Origin: Favolaschia claudopus
Taxonomy: Eukaryota > Basidiomycota > Agaricomycetes > Agaricales > Mycenaceae
Direction of reading: 5' to 3'
Assembly (NCBI GenBank): GCA_037176885.1
Contig: JAWWNJ010000068.1
Span: 186,001 to 250,000 of the forward strand
Length of the DNA: 64,000 bases
Both the position numbers and the translations under genes were made by a program. Positions 11,732-24,342 of this stretch are shown here, piece after piece (the stretch's first letter is position 1; every line of letters starts with the position of its first letter). Under the pieces are notes generated by a model. It made no database searches. It was not told the origin of the DNA and worked only from the letters and a program-made list of their open reading frames with translations.

Positions 11732-13754
11732 CTACGGAACGACGATCAAAGGCCGCTGGTCATTACCTTCGTCAACAACTGCTTCATTGCGCAGGGGCCA
11801 GATCCCTCTTTCTTCAGCGACGATCTTCTTCTTCCAAAGCACCCCCACATAATTTCCGCCACGATAAGCCTTGGTAGGGTCAGGATAATTGAGTAGGGAG
11901 GTGATATTCATGACCCGCTGCCTGGTCTGTAACGGATTGGTAGAACCAGGCCGCATCAATCGAGCGGAAGTAGTGGCAATGTCCTCAACTATGATTAGAG
12001 GCTTGATAGGAAGAAATGAAGCCGGCATGTCCATCTGGAGTCCGCTGCGGAGGACGGGTGCAACGGCGCCATCTGGCGAAAGATAGTGGGCAATGGACTG
12101 GTCTGATGTCTCCGTGCTGACAATGATGAAAGGGACCTTGGCGTTCAGAGTCGTCCTGCGATGGGATACGGATTGCGGCTCGACTGGCCCAAAGATGTTC
12201 CATAGTCCTTCCTCAATCGTAGCAGGGTCATCTTCCTTCTCCAAGGAATCCAGTTTCTGGCCAGAATGAATGCACCTGGCGACTTCCAGTGGATAGAGCA
12301 CTTCGAGTTCCACTGCTAGTTGATTTTCGATCTGGGAGTAGTATGAGACAAAGTCCACTGGAGTCCGATGCGGAACCTGTAATTCAAAGCTGAACTGGGA
12401 ATTCGAAAGTGTAATGGCTCCCTTGGCAAGCCCCTTGTCATCCAGATTATGGATATACCGGTCGTTGCCGCTTTTGGCAAAATTCCAAGAATTGGATTCT
12501 GCCTGCAGCTGGTCGCTGACGACAGGCGAGGTACAACACAGACCTATCCAGGGGTCTGAACATGCTGATTCGGCACTGGCACCACTCTGCAGCTGCGGCC
12601 ACTGCTCACGAGATGTTGACTGCAGACGGACAGAGATATCGGACAAGGTGGTGGCGCCATTTTTAATCTTGTGAACGGTTACCCGCCCTGTCAATGACTG
12701 ACCTGAAAACAAGTCAGCGTTGGCCCATCCCAAGTATCGAAAGTGACAGACCCGGCGCGGCGACCTTCCCGTTGTCGAGGGTCACCTCTGCACTGAACAC
12801 GGACCGCTGGGCTTTCGGGAGGCACTTTTTCAAGGTCTCTTGCCGTTTCTTCTCTCTCGGATGATCACATCCAATGCACTTGGGATCTTCGAATGTCAAA
12901 TTCCATGTAAAAGGCGACTGGACTTGCATCTGCGACGATGACTCGGACGGAATGAATGCTGTGTGGCCAACGGCAACGCTTTCAATGCATCCGTCAGTAA
13001 ACGTCACAATCTAGGTGCTCTCAGCTGATACATTTTCCATTAGAAGAGAAGGACCATACGGCTATGTATCGATAGCTCAAATCGGTGAACGAGCCCTGCC
13101 CAACTGGAGGTTTAAGAAAGCGAAATTTGCTGATCACAGGAGGATAGTTCACAGCAGGGACCGCGACGGTGAAAGGTGTGATAACGGGTTGGGAAAGGTC
13201 TAAAGCGAATCAATCGCAAAACATCAACAGCAAATCCTGAATAACGAACCAGGGTCTGTGAGGAGAATCGCCTCAGTGGTCCATGCTCTTCTCTCTTCTG
13301 CTTTGATTGTCCATAATTCCGGATCGCTCAAACCGTCATCGTGAGCCTGGTAGTCGTATACCACATCGCTACCCATCGAGCTGGAATACTCCGTCGACCA
13401 GCTCTCATTCGATGGATGTACTTCAGGTAGGACAGCACCCTCCTTCAGATACTTGACTTCGCCAAATTCGTCTAGTTGCAAACGAAGTGTCACGGACGCA
13501 ATCTGCTGGGCGCACTCTTGACGCGTAACCTCGATGCGCAGATCACCTGTACCGTCGAAACCTGATTACCTCGAAGTCGACAGAGTACTGAAACACACAC
13601 CTCGGGAGATATGGTTGGGCGATAGATCCTCAGCGCGCACCCGCACACGCACGCAAGGTTGGGCTGTATTGACTTTGGTTTCGAACGAGTCTGCAGATGC
13701 AAGCTGCACCGTAAACGCTACAATGAACAAGAAGGATGAAAGAGGTGGTCGCAT
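11732..13754 (-). CDS. Secreted paralogue B (arrestin-like fold suspected)
   Basis: Five exons: 13601-13754, 13250-13546, 13060-13199, 12752-13010, 11732-12702, summing to 607 codons. Signal peptide MRPPLSSFLFIVAFTVQLAS, cleavage near ASA, then a short acidic spacer and a cysteine before the hallmark AEDLSPNH. Exon 4 carries a CIGC pair (C-x2-C) followed by KCLPKAQRS, and exon 5 an SAC...GLCC cluster, which suggests disulphides in an extracellular protein. The first half ends in NLTFE, a possible N-glycosylation site. The C-terminus keeps GVLWKKKIVAEERGIWP. The upstream open frame that extends to 13901 was rejected because its extra residues have no counterpart in the paralogues. It lies tandem to A and C on the same strand. 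Confidence 0.87.
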
Positions 13755-13796
13755 CGTGTCTGGGTCGGTTCTCCGGGACTCAAATGAGAATGACGC

Positions 13797-13807
13797 CGCT
13801 TTCATGC
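13797..13807 (-). promoter_or_regulatory. TATA-like box of gene B
   Basis: Minus strand GCATGAAAGCG, aligned with GCATAAAAGCG of gene C inside a homologous upstream region; one base has changed in the TATA core. It lies 42 bp before the ATG. Confidence 0.45.
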
Positions 13808-14761
13808 ATTGGTAGGCGTCTAACGGTCCCGCGATAACAACTCCTTCTGTCCGGCTCCAAAGTTGGACCTGATCGTATTTACGCCGGTCGTAGAGCACCA
13901 ATAACGCCCTAGGTCCGTAGCATGGGGCGAGGGATTGCTGAGAAAAGCAGTTATTGTGAGCAGTCTAACTTTGACTTGAAAGGCACTGAGCGCTGAGCGC
14001 CAGATGGTTTGGGCAACGAAGAGGCTTGAGAGAACGAGTGCGAATCAGATCACAGATGCGGGAGATGAACAATTGCAATTTGTGAACACTCTGGACTTCT
14101 CCCGAACTTGCTTATCTGGGCGCCGCTCTCCAGGGATGTTGGGGGTTTAGTGCTTTAGCCTTTGAGGTCGAGATTGACGAGGGTAGGCATTCAACGACCA
14201 TACAAGAGATGGAGCTGAAAATGAAGCTCTTCAACCCAGAAATATCTGAAGTCTTTGCAGATTGTGCTCACACTCGAGAGGAGACGTTTCACCAACGTTG
14301 TGAAGCCAAGTAATCCGAGAATAATAATGTGGTCGACGTTGAGGTGAGGGCTGGGTAGATTTGGATTGGCAATTGGTCGCTGGAAAGTTCCTCTTGACCA
14401 TTACTGCTTACGTTATAAGTCCAAGAGCTGAGCGCTGAGCGCTGAGCCGCAGCGCTGAATGTTGGAGGATCCAAAGGGCGAGAACAGTAAACTATGCTCA
14501 GATTCGAGTTGAGACTACTAGGGTTCCGGGGATTCCGTCATGATCATCTGGAATTAAGCCACTGACGGCTTTGGAACACACACGGAAACTCATGATTGCA
14601 ATTCGTACAAAGACATACGCATCCTGAGCCAATAATAGGCTCGTCGCAGATGAGCATCGAACAGAAAACTACAAGACTAGATTCCAGACTGATTCACGGA
14701 TTCGGGAGAGCGCAAACGCGTCCTCGTTGTAACGGATTTACTTACATACGGCGACGTTGAC
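13808..14761. other. Duplicated upstream region of gene B
   Basis: No gene. From about 13980 to 14140 the sequence matches the upstream region of gene C (about 17050-17222), sharing phrases such as GATGCGGGAG, CTGGACTTCT and GCGCCGCTCTC. A short run of GCTGAGC units lies at about 13985-14000, and again at 14425-14458, where they are stacked almost in tandem. Confidence 0.6.
14425..14458. repeat. GCTGAGC short tandem repeat
   Basis: Units GAGCTGAGCGCTGAGCG continue into a second imperfect GCTGAGCC and an AGCGCTGA copy; AGCGCT is itself palindromic. Similar units stand at about 13986-14000 and 43308-43320 (CTGAGCGCTGAGCC), so the motif is dispersed. Confidence 0.6.
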
Positions 14762-16805
14762 CTAAGGTGCAACAGTCAAAGGCCACTGGCGCTCGTGTTC
14801 TTCCAGGATTTCTTCGTTTCGCGGAGGCCAAATCCCCCTCTCTTCCGCGACAACCTTCTTCCTCCACAGCAGCCCCACATAATTTCCACGTTGATAATGT
14901 TTGGTAGGATCAGGATATTCATCCGAATACCGACTCCTATTCATGAACGACTGCATGAACTGTATCGGGTCAGTCGAGCCAGGCCGCATCAGCCGAGCGG
15001 AAGTGTTGGCGATGGCCTCAACGGTCACCAGAGGTTTCGCAGCCGGAAATGAAGCCGGCATGTCCATCTGTAGCCCGCTGCGCAGGAGAGGTGTAACAGC
15101 GCCATCTGGCTCAAGATAGTGCGCGAAGGACTGGTCTGATGCTTCCGGGCCCACAACGGTGATAGGGACCGTAGCGTGCAAAGTCATCTTGCGATAGAGT
15201 TTTGAGTCTTCTGAACCTGCGGAGGTTCCGAGGCGTGTCCACGTGTCCCATAAACCCTCCTCGATCGCAGCGAGATCGTGCTCGTTCTCAGAGAACTCCA
15301 GCTTCTGGCCGGGATACATACATCTGGCCACATCCAGGGAATATAGCACAGTGAGCTCAACATGCAACAGGTTCTCGACCCCGGAATAATACGACATTAT
15401 GTCCACCGGAGCTTCTGGAGGGAGTCGGAATTCAAATGTAGTTCGAGGATTTGAGGATGTTATGGCTGCCTCGTCACCGGAAGAATAGGAAGGATACTGC
15501 CATACTTTCTCATCGTCGTTCTCCGCGAATACATTTGAATGCTTCTCGGACTTGGAATAGACTTGGTCCTTAACGGACGGCTGATCGCACAGTCCGGACC
15601 AAGCACTGGGACATGCTGAATCGCCGGCAGAGGCAGCATGCGCGTGCGCCCAGTGGTCTCGAAAGACTGGCTCCACGTAGACGTAGACATCAGACGGAAT
15701 GGTGGTGCCATGTGTCGTGGTGTGAACAGTAACCAGCCCTTTCAATGACTGCCCTGAAATCAAGTCAATGTCAAGCTCATGAAAGTGCGGCGAAAGAGAC
15801 ATACCCGCCGTGGCGACCTTCCCACTGTCGACGGTGACTTCGGCAGTGAATGCAGAGCGCTGGTCCTTTGGTAAACACTTCTCCAGCAGCTCTGCCTGTT
15901 TGTTGTCTGAAGGAGCGTCGCATTTTTCGCACTTCGATTCCTCGAAAGTCAAATTCCAAGTGAAAGGGGACTGAATGTGCTTTTCCGATGACGGAATGAA
16001 CGCTGTATGACCACTGGGTGTCTTTTCAATGCGCCCATCGGTAAATGTCACAATCTGGGTTCTACTTCAGGCGATTCGTCATCTCGAAGACACTCCATTT
16101 ACCGTAGTATAACGATAACCGAGGTCGCTGAATGTATATTGGGCAATAGGACCGTGAAGGTTGCGATATTTGGAGACCACCGCGGGATAATTGACGGGAG
16201 GTACAGCAACAGTGAACGGTGTGACGATGGCGTCAGAAATGTCTGTGAGACCTGAGCTTGAGCGGCAGTGTCAGTGGTAAAACTTGAGCAGCATACCGGG
16301 GTTTCGGAGAAGAATCGCCTCAGTGGACCACGATCTTCTTTCCTCTGCTTTTATGGTCCATAATTCCGGATCACTCAGAGCATCATCGTGTGCCTGGTAG
16401 TCGTATACCACGTCGCTCCCCATCCAGCTGGAATACTCCGTCGGCGCGCTCTCATTCGCTGGACGCACTTCGGGCAAGACAGCGCCCTCTTTCAAATGCT
16501 TGACCTCGCCGAATTCGTCAAGTTGCAGACGAAGCGCGACGGACGCAATCTGCTGGGCACACTCTTGGCGCGGCACCTTGATACGCAGCTCACCTATTTA
16601 ATTGAGACCTTGTCACTTCGGGACGCGACAGAGTACTGAGCCACATACCCCGAGAGACATGATTGGGTGACAGGTCCTCAGCACGCACCCACGCACGCAC
16701 CGAGCAAGGCTGGTCTGTATCGGTTTCTTCTTCGAACGAGTCGGCAGACGCAAGATGGACCGTAAACGCTACGGTCAACAAGAAGGATGCAAGAGGCGAT
16801 CGCAT
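14762..16805 (-). CDS. Secreted paralogue C (arrestin-like fold suspected)
   Basis: Exons 16649-16805, 16297-16593, 16103-16242, 15805-16054, 14762-15753, 612 codons with an intact frame. N-terminus MRSPLASFLLTVAFTVHLAS is a clear signal peptide. Exon 4 has CEKC (C-x2-C), then KCLPKDQRS; exon 5 has SACPSAWSGLC. It is closest to gene D in the coding sequence (shared DSACPSAWSGLC, LLRSGLQMDMPASF and SDQSFAHYLEP). Intron 4 (15754-15804) is 51 bp, a multiple of three, and has no stop, so a retained-intron product with 17 extra residues would stay in frame. Paralogues have the intron at the same site, and the motif GK-x-A-x-x-GQ is joined only after splicing, so splicing is preferred. Confidence 0.88.
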
Positions 16806-16840
16806 CGTGTCCGTGTCCGAGATTCAAATGAGAACGACGC

Positions 16841-16851
16841 CGCTTTTATGC
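16841..16851 (-). promoter_or_regulatory. TATA-like box of gene C
   Basis: Minus strand GCATAAAAGCG, 35 bp before the ATG at 16805. The same ATAAAAGCG core stands before genes D and E. Confidence 0.6.
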
Positions 16852-18994
16852 ATTGAAAGGCGCCTAACTGTCCCGCAACCGCCGACGACAATATCACTAT
16901 CAATATCACGATCACTTCTATTCAGCTCTAAGCTGCTCTAAGGTTGGAACTGGCATTAACGGTCGTAGACAGTACGCACCAATGACGCCGTACCACGGTG
17001 TGATGACTGCATTTTGAAGATAATCCCAACTTCGAGTTGATGGAACGAATGGCCCTGAGCGCCGTATGGTTTGGGGCCTTTGGACAAGAAGCTTGAGTGA
17101 ACGGATGCCAGTCACCATTCAATCAAAGATGCGGGAGGCCAACAACTGTGAACATACTGTAACATTCTGGACTTCTGCCGAACAAGACTATGTATCTGAG
17201 CGCCGCTCTCAGAATGCTGGGCCTTGGAGATTTGCGGGTGTCATTCAACAAATTGAGACGCTAGACGCGAGCGTCGACATGGGGTGGGAGTCAGTATTTC
17301 GGTCTTTCAGAGTCGTTGCTAGTGCTAATGTGAAGCCATCGACGAGGAGCTGGATATCAGAGAATTTCGAGTCTGGCTGACGGGTGTGCGGTGGATGTGG
17401 AATACGTTCAAGTTGAGTCGCCGGTTGGTTGCCGGCGGACTTTTTTTTCTAGATCTCTTTAAATTCTCTTAAGTTGACTGTCAACTCACTCCAAAGATCT
17501 GTTTCCGTTCCAAGCGCACACAGATTCTTGATCGGTCGAATATGAAGAACACTTGTCAATCCCACTTGGCAGTAAACCACGGTTCAAATTTCGACTGAAG
17601 TTCGAAGGACCCCCTCGACTCGTCATCTTGAGTTTCCCTTCAGCCACGAATACATCTTAGACACAGTTCGCTGCAATCGAGAATCTGCGCCTCCCAGCTG
17701 TCCGGACGCCGAGTAGCTCGGTGTCTGGTTTGATTTTTTCATCACGCATTACCTCCTGCCTTCGAGGCCCTATGGTGTTGAGGTCATTGCCATGCGCTTT
17801 TGCTTCTGAATCGGCACCGGTGGATGTATTGATCACTGGCATCCCTGTCGCCAGTATGGTGGACGATACACGGGAAAGCAATGCCTCCACATTTACCATC
17901 GACTGGCCGTTGTGATGTGGATGGCAAAAGGATCTCTACATCTACTTTCACCAGCTCTGTCCGTCCGATGCTGGGTTCCACTGTATTGTTCTTGCTCTTT
18001 CGAGCGTCGTCGACTTGCGGTTGATAGCAGGGCGCGTTCGTTATAATGGGTCAACCCGAGTTCTTGAGGAATGGAGGTGAACTGACCGTCTGCAAACTCT
18101 TTGAATGTGGATAGTTGCGGCCCTTCGTCGAAGGTTCGCCAAACTTGGATGCCGACTGGATGGCGGGATAGAGTGATCTGCGTATCGCGTTTCTCATGCA
18201 GAGGATGCGCCTTAGATGTGCTCAATATCCAAGTGCGTGGAATCTGGACCCGATCGGTGAACGTATCATCCTCACAAATCATCCAAAGCCACTCACAATA
18301 CGATCTGTATTTCAAGACTCTAGCTCGCCCTCAAGATATCTACATTCACATACTATATCCTCTGGTCTGCCGCCCGTAGGCGACCCGTGTATGTGGCGAT
18401 GAAGGGGCTGGCGCCATGAAATGACTTCGAGAAGGCGGCCTAAATGAAGCAGTCGGCTGCGAATTTACCATCAGGAAACGACAACGGCTTACTATTGAGC
18501 CAAGTCCCAGGTGCGTTGGATAAAGCACTGACGGCGTACGCAGTGAAGCTGGTGGAAGTGTCGACGACCGCAGTTTGCGATGGGCTGTCTCATGCTCGTA
18601 TAATCGTGGTCTTGCTTCGGTATAAACTACACACCCGCTTTCCGAGCCCGCCGGAATTTCCGAGAAAGCGGGATGCTTGACCTGAGTAGCGAAGTCAAAT
18701 GTAGTCAGGCAATTGAGTTCGATTCTGATTCTGAGTTCGAAAACTAAGAATTTGGCATAAACCTGCGAGATAACTGCCTGCAAAGCTAGAGTCTTTCCAT
18801 TTTTAGTCTAGAGACCCGACGGAAACGAAGTCTTACCCTTTACTCTTACGGTAATCGCCCGGAAAGGGAGGACAGAAAAAAGTGATGATGATCACATGAT
18901 CGCGTTACAGGTCAGCTGACCGCGTCCCAAACACACCCCGTTCCCCATTCATCCCGCCGCCAACGCCGACCACCCAACGCCAAAACATTGCAAG
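16852..18994. other. Long spacer upstream of gene C
   Basis: The first 400 bp is the duplicated promoter region shared with gene B. The remainder (17400-18990) has no confident gene apart from the doubtful minus-strand coding stretch listed separately. A promoter for the ADIP-like gene must lie in the last few hundred bases. Confidence 0.5.
17657..18315 (-). CDS. Doubtful hypothetical coding stretch
   Basis: Two consecutive minus-strand open frames, 17893-18315 (140 codons) and 17657-17899 (80 codons), could be exons of one gene. The first contains a protein-like stretch (PVGIQVWRTFDEGPQLSTF) and the second ILATGMPVINTSTGADSE. I recognise no family, see no clear start, and cannot place the introns with confidence. 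It may be a decayed gene fragment or chance frames. Confidence 0.25.
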
Positions 18995-21745
18995 ATGGCG
19001 ACGCCGAAGAGGGGGGTTCACTGGGGAGAAGACCTTAGCTTTGGCTCTCCGTTCTCAGATGCATCCTCCGCGATAACCTCGACATCCAGCCTCGACTTCA
19101 TCAACTCTCAACTCGTTGCCCATGGATTCGCGCAGGCTCCAGGCCTCTCTCTGGACGGAATCAGTAATGCAGACTCGGAGCGGGTAGTGAAATGTCTTCT
19201 TGGTATGCTGAGCCAACGAATGGTACGCCAATAGCATCGGTGTGGACGGTCGGATATTCAGAGTTTTGCGATCATAGGACGACATGGCGCGCACAGAAGA
19301 CTTGACTACAAAACTACGGACTTTGACATACGACCATGAACGCCTTACGACGATGCATCGCTCGGCGGTAGACACGGCAGCGAATGCGGAGCGCGAAGCG
19401 AATCTACACAAGTCGCGTCTAGCGTGCGTGCTGTTCCACCACTAAACAGCTCTCTGAACTCAATTATTCACAAGTTCTACGACACGGCTACTGCAAGCTG
19501 CCGAGTCGGCGCATAAAAACACGCTTGGGGAGCTACAACGCGCTCGGACGTCCTTACAAGCAGTGCGCGCCACTCATCAGACCGAGCTGAAGAAGAAAGA
19601 AAAGGAAGTAGAAAAGATTGTGGAGCGATGGGGAAAACTCGCCGATATGCAAGGAAAACTGTCGACCGCGTCGAGTGGTCTTACATGCACGAATCTCAAG
19701 GTGGTAACGGGCACTGAAGTCATTGGCAGAGGTCCTGGATTGGTAGAGGTGGCTTTAGAACAGGCCGAAGACGCGCGACAACGACTCGGCCAAGAGAATT
19801 CTCGCCTGCGTGAGCTACTACTCTGTGCGGTGAATGAAGCCCAATCTATGTTATTTTTGGCCCGTACATCCGAGCGGGAGGAGGAGGTGGGAGTTCTCTG
19901 TTTTTCCCTAATTTATCTCGTTCTTACCGCTGGTGGCAAAGCCTGTTCCTTTTACGCTGCCCACACTATTCCCCATGGCATCTCAAGAAACTGCCAACGA
20001 TAAATTGGGGTCACTCCTCGTCGCTCTTCGGGAAGCTGTAATCAGACCATTAGCCCATCCCGTAACCCGTTCTCCCTCAGCAGCTGTAGTCAGAAACCCG
20101 AGCCCTGTTTCCGATGGCGAGCTCGTCCGGCTCCAAGGTGTCATCGAGCAACTCAAAACTGAGATAGGTATGCAGTCCATTCCACTTACCGTTCGCTGTC
20201 TGACTGTCTACAAGATCGCTCTCAGAAGGACGCTGTGGCGCAGGCTGCTCAAACACAGGCCGTATTCGATCAATTTGCCGGAGACATGCGAATGGTCGAG
20301 AGCGACGTTGGCGACGCGAGCGTAGATCTCATGATTGCCCCAGTGAGGGACGAGGAGAAGGAGCGACTAGAGAGAATCAAAGCGCAACTCGAATTGGAAC
20401 GCAGAAACTTCACAGAAGCGGCTTTGAAGCTTGGACAAGAGAAGGCGGCATTGGAGGTAAGCAGCTCACTGCAACTGGCTTCGGAACAAATCTGACTGTC
20501 TGGAAGGCTGAACGAATGAGACTTCTTGACGAAAAGCGGTCATGGGAGGTCGAGAAAATGCTTGCGGAACTTCCCCCCACCCCCAGACCAGCCTCCCCTT
20601 TGAAAGCGTCCACGAGCAAGAAATTGGGTCGTAGCTCGCCGCGAAAATCACCAGCAAAGGTGATTGCAGTTGGCAAAGCCGGGGCGAACCGAAAGGCTAT
20701 TCGAGTATCACGACGCTCCTCGCTTTTGTCTCCGCCTCGCATTCAGCCTGCGTTCGAAACAGAGGTCATACCCCCGCTCCAAGCACCCTCGTTCACGTCG
20801 GCTTCTTCATCCCTTCTTCCTACCTCCTTCGTCCTTCCCCCGCCCTCGCCAAGCTCCGCCTTCCCCGCTCCAACACTCCTGCTCTCCTCTTCATCGCCAA
20901 TACTCGAACTTTCCCGACAGGACCCGCAGGCGTCCGTGCTAGCAATTGCGGGACCTTCCACCCCTTCGGCCAACCCCATTCACCTTCCCTTCCCAATGGC
21001 AAAGCCATTCATGCCACATATGATCCACGCGTACTCTCCCGCCAAACCAAGTCCCCTCAGCCGTATTCTCATGCTCAGCAACTCACCCGCCAGCCCGATG
21101 GAGGGTGATTCCGACCTCATGGGAATTGCGGGCGATGCAAGAAATACGTCGACGCCACTCGAGGTGTTGATGGAGGGGGATGAAAGTCCATTGGTGGATG
21201 CTATGTTTCCTCAAGTGGTGCCTGCTCTTGCTCCTCAACGACAGCTTACTCTCGCGGAAGAGCTGGGTGTATCAGAAAGCCCGCCTGATAGTCCTGAAGC
21301 GCTGCCGGTCGTTTCGGCATCGGCCGCTAATAATGGCGCGCCAGGTGGACGCGTGTTTTCTAGACAGCCGTCGAACACTGGGACTGGGAGGTTCACTGCG
21401 CAGGAGAAGGGCAAGGAACGTATGCCTGATCCTGTTGGGTTAAGAGGTGCGAAAGCAGTTGGGGAGAAGGAGAATGGGGCGGGAAGTTTGAAACGCAAGG
21501 CTGCGTCAGCGCCGCCGAAAGCGTCGTCGCAGCAGCTACTTCGAGGAGGTGGGACCGATGTGGGTGTTAAGAAAGCAAAGACTCAAGCAGCCGGAGGAGG
21601 AGGTTCCGGGAGCGCTGGTGGTAAACCCGCGCCGCGACCGAGGATAGCAGCGAAATTGCCTACTGCTCCTTCGGCGAAGACTAGTGGTCCCAGGAGAGTA
21701 CCGCTCGATAGTGGGGAGACCTTGCCTATGAATCGTGGTCGGTAA
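18995..21745 (+). CDS. ADIP/SSX2IP (Msd1)-like coiled-coil protein
   Basis: Six exons, 18995-19222, 19278-19423, 19475-19886, 19942-20167, 20215-20456, 20507-21745, summing to 831 codons without a stop. The N-terminus (GVHWGEDLSFGSPFSD, then STSSLDFINSQLVAHGF and a following RTEDLTTKLRTL) is typical of the fungal afadin- and alpha-actinin-binding (ADIP) family. Central exons are heptad-rich (KKKEKEVEKIVERWGKL; EEKERLERIKAQLELERR), and the C-terminal 400 residues are Ser/Pro/Ala-rich and disordered, with an AT-hook-like basic tail. By family, the animal member SSX2IP and fission yeast Msd1 anchor microtubules to the organising centre; that role is inferred here. It stands between the inverted groups A-C and D-E of the secreted family. 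Confidence 0.8.
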
Positions 21746-22285
21746 TTATTTGGAATTTCTACAACCTATCTTTGCATATTTCTTTTCTCTCCTGCATCCT
21801 ATCTGGTTCCTATGTTAGTATGTATTCTTCACGTTGCACAACGATAAAACTGCTGGAAATCACGGAAAGGTAGGTATCAGCGGGAATTGCGAGCTGCAAC
21901 CAAGGACTGGGTTCACGTAGATCACAGCACAGCCTCTCGCCACCATCTCCCGCCCATCTCGTCTCCGTGTCGTCTCCCGTCCATTTCATCTGCACATCTG
22001 AGCGTCGTATGAAACACATCCACAAAAATCAGATAGCACTAAATTTACTTCTCCGTATGCTTGAGCCTATCGCCCTTCACGCCCATACTTTCTCACAAAG
22101 TTTGTGGAATCGAGCCAAACGTGCCAGAGTTTGACCGGACCCCTCACACGCAAGCTCAGCAACGTTAATTACAATGTTTCTCTCCGTATTCTCCGCCTTC
22201 CTTCCAATGCCATGGCGGGTATCACAAAAGCACTGGGCGGATGATCATCATCGCGGGACCTTCAAGGTGCAAGCGCTCTTCGAAT
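21746..22285. other. Spacer before gene D
   Basis: 3' flank of the ADIP-like gene and promoter of gene D. Short frames on both strands are unsupported. Confidence 0.5.
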
Positions 22286-22296
22286 GAATAAAAGCG
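22286..22296 (+). promoter_or_regulatory. TATA-like box of gene D
   Basis: GAATAAAAGCG, ending 31 bp before the ATG at 22328. Gene E has GGATAAAAGCG with exactly the same 31 bp spacing. Confidence 0.6.
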
Positions 22297-22327
22297 TCAA
22301 TGCGCAGACTGGCACCTCAGAACTACG

Positions 22328-24342
22328 ATGAAAGCATCTCTCGCACCTCTCTTTCTGACCATAGGGGTGGCGGTCTATCTTGTCTCTGCTGACTTGGTCG
22401 GAGACGAAGAAATCCAGCCTTGCACAGTCCAGGCGTGGGTGCGTGCTGAAGACTTATCGCCCAACCACGTCTCTCGTGGTGAGTGTCTGCTCAAGCGTTC
22501 TTCATGGCAATTTCAGAGCCAATGCCTTGCAGGTGAACTCCGTATCAAGGTATCCAAGGAAGAATGCGCAGACCAAATTGCCTCCGTGGCGCTACGTTTG
22601 CAATTTGACGAATTTGGGCAAGTTAAGCATTTGAAAAATGGTGCCGTGTTGCCCGAAGTGCGTCCATCGTACGAGAGCGCTTCGACAGAGTTTACCGGCG
22701 GGACCGGGGACGAGGTGGTATACGACTACCAGGCTTACGATGACAGTCTGATTGATTCGGAACTATGGACCATCGAAGCAGAGGAGAGAAGCTCATGGAT
22801 GACGGAGGCGATTCTTCTCCAAACCCCTGGTACGATATTCAAGGTTTGCTTGTCACTTGCATCACCAATCAAGTCTCAGACGTCTCCAAAACCATCCTCA
22901 CACCTTTCACTGTTGCTGTGCCCGCCGTTAATTATCCCGCGGTGGTCTCCAAGTATCGCAACCTTTATAATTACGGTCCTGTTGCGCAACATGCCTTCAG
23001 CGATCTGGGATATCGGTACACTACGGTAAATGGATTGTTCTTTTGTCGATGACGAAACGCCTGAAGTAGAGCTTAGATTGTGACATTCGTTGACGGACGT
23101 ATCAAAGAGATACCGAGCGGCCATACAGCATTCATTCCCTCATCGGAAAAGCACGTTCAGTCGCCCTTCACATGGAATTTGACTTTCGAGGAATCAAAAT
23201 GCCGAAGGTGTGAAGCGCCATCAAATCTATACCACAAATATGAAGAGCTGCTGGAGAAGTGTTTACCAAAGGACCAGCGCTCTGCATTCACCGCTGAGAT
23301 CACCATCGACAGTGGGAAGGTCGCTGCGGCAGGTATGTCTCTATTGCCATACTTTCATTAGCTCGGCGTTGACTTAATTTTAGGGCAGACATTGAAAGGG
23401 CTGATTACTGTTCACACCACCAAACACGGCACTACCGTTCCGTCTGATATTTTTGTCTCCGTGCAGCCAGTCTCTCGCGACCACTGGGCGCACGGGCGTG
23501 CTGCAGCTGCCGGCGATTCAGCATGTCCCAGTGCGTGGTCGGGGCTGTGCAATCAGCAGTTTGTCGAAGGTCAAATCTACTCTCAGTCCGAGCGGCACTC
23601 TTATTACGTGTTCGAGGAGAAAGATGACAAGAAAGTGGTATGCTACCCTAGTCTGTCTCATGGCTACGAGGAAGCCATAACATCCTCAAATTCCCGGATC
23701 ACCTTTGAATTCTCACTCCCAGCAGACGCTCCCGTGGACACCGTCTCATATTATTCCGGGATTGAGAACTTTTTGAACGTCGAGCTCACTGTGCTTCATT
23801 CGCTCGACGTGGCCAGATGTCTGAATCCCGGTCGGGACTTTCTTGACAATGAGGACGATCCCGCTGCGATCGAGGAAGGTTTATGGGACACGTGGACACG
23901 CCTTGGAAGCCCCGCGGGTTCAGAGTCAGACTCAATATTCTATCGCCAGATGACTTTGCATGCCATGGTCCCCATCACCGTTGTAGGCCCGGACGCGTCA
24001 GACCAGTCCTTCGCGCACTATCTTGAGCCAAATGGCGCTGTTGCACCTCTCCTGCGCAGCGGGCTTCAGATGGACATGCCCGCTTCATTTGCGGCCGCGA
24101 AACCTCTGATCACCGCGGAGGCCATCGCCGAAACATCTGCTCGGTTGCTGCAGCTTGCTCAGAATCGATATTCGCTTGAATATCGCGGGCCTGATCCTAC
24201 CTATAGATATCAAGGCGGAGACTATGTCGGTCTGCTTTGGAGGAAGAAGGTTGTTGCGGAGGCGAAGGGGATCTGGCCTCTCCGAAACAAAGAACTTTTC
24301 GAGGAAAGCGAACATCAGCAACCTTTGAAGGTCGCGCCTTGA
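22328..24342 (+). CDS. Secreted paralogue D (arrestin-like fold suspected)
   Basis: Exons 22328-22478, 22533-22829, 22880-23025, 23077-23332, 23384-24342; 603 codons, frame intact. N-terminus MKASLAPLFLTIGVAVYLVS is a signal peptide, followed by a short acidic linker, a cysteine, and AEDLSPNHVSRG. Exon 4 carries CRRC and KCLPKDQRS; exon 5 DSACPSAWSGLC. It is oriented away from its close relative C, across the ADIP-like gene. The C-terminal half is slightly shorter than in the others: the segment after ARLLQ lacks about ten residues present in A-C and E. All splice sites are GT-AG and the introns are about 50 bp. Confidence 0.88.

Noticed and set aside
14762..16051. Reading genes C exons 4 and 5 as one uninterrupted exon
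   Set aside because: The joined frame is open only because the intron is a multiple of three; paralogues show a spliced join at the same site.
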